Source: Methylomarinum sp.
Lineage (GTDB): Bacteria > Pseudomonadota > Gammaproteobacteria > Methylococcales > Methylomonadaceae
Reading direction: 5' to 3'
Length of the DNA: 5,556 nucleotides
NCBI GenBank assembly: GCA_013139755.1
Contig: WTAG01000421.1
Span: 1-5,556 of the forward strand
Shown here: positions 5,411 through 5,556 of the stretch, in pieces
Layout of the letters: every line of letters starts with the position of its first letter
How positions within the stretch are numbered: the stretch's first letter is position 1
Program-made: the position numbers and the translations under genes
Notes under the pieces: model-generated
Seen by the model: the letters and a program-made list of their open reading frames with translations, nothing else
The model's database searches: none
What the model was told of the DNA's origin: nothing

Positions 5411-5556
5411 CGAACTAAAAATACGACCCAATAAATCATCAGAACTAAATGTGCCTGTAATTTCAGCCAGACTATTTTGTGCCTGTCTTAAATCTTCAGC
5501 GACTAATTCACCCGCCTGATTTTGTATTTGCACTAATGCATTTTCAACACTTTGTT
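5393..5556 (-). CDS. mnmE: tRNA modification GTPase MnmE, C-terminal 53 codons (5' end outside window)
   Basis: MnmE (TrmE/ThdF) works with MnmG to install the carboxymethylaminomethyl group on the wobble uridine of certain tRNAs. Only its C-terminal helical tail is in the window; the full protein is usually about 450 residues. The visible frame includes [11 protein letters not shown], then L-A-E-I-T-G, then [11 protein letters not shown], and ends C-I-G-K-stop. That C-terminal motif, with its conserved cysteine, is diagnostic. The stop codon lies inside the 18-bp repeat, so the gene end is the presumed integration site. The G domain lies beyond base 5556. This is the only clear core gene in the window. 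Confidence 0.95.
   Translation of the reverse strand, partial: QSVENALVQIQNQAGELVAEDLRQAQNSLAEITGTFSSDDLLGRIFSSFCIGK

Overview
The window is AT-rich and every gene I can support lies on the minus strand. One fixed point is the last 53 codons of mnmE (tRNA modification GTPase), whose product ends in the hallmark FCIGK-stop. The MnmE tail, the low G+C and the types of accessory genes suggest a gammaproteobacterium, but I cannot name a genus.

Reading in the direction of transcription (high to low coordinates): mnmE 3' end (5556-5393); a 150-base intergenic gap with a GC-rich patch and a probable promoter; a large protein joining an HD phosphohydrolase domain to an Hsp90/GHKL-type ATPase domain (5240-2796); a RhuM-family protein (2731-1733); a small zinc-ribbon protein of an uncharacterised family (1616-987); a MazE/MazF-type antitoxin-toxin pair (906-362); and about 360 bases without a convincing gene.

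The main observation is that the 18 bases ending mnmE (5393-5410) recur with 16 of 18 identical bases, in the same orientation, at 265-282, just beyond the toxin gene. The repeat stops exactly at the mnmE stop codon. The last codons of mnmE (trmE/thdF) are the known integration site of Salmonella genomic island 1 (SGI1) and related islands, which leave imperfect 18-bp direct repeats there. I therefore read 265-5410 as a small island of about 5.1 kb inserted at the 3' end of mnmE. It holds only cargo: no integrase, excisionase, relaxase or replication gene is present.

The cargo resembles a defence or stabilisation module. The toxin-antitoxin pair could prevent loss of the island. RhuM proteins are often found near restriction-modification loci. 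The HD plus GHKL-ATPase protein has the architecture of a nucleotide-driven sensor coupled to a phosphohydrolase effector and is the best candidate here for a little-described system. These roles are inferred from domain content and position; nothing in the sequence proves an anti-phage function.
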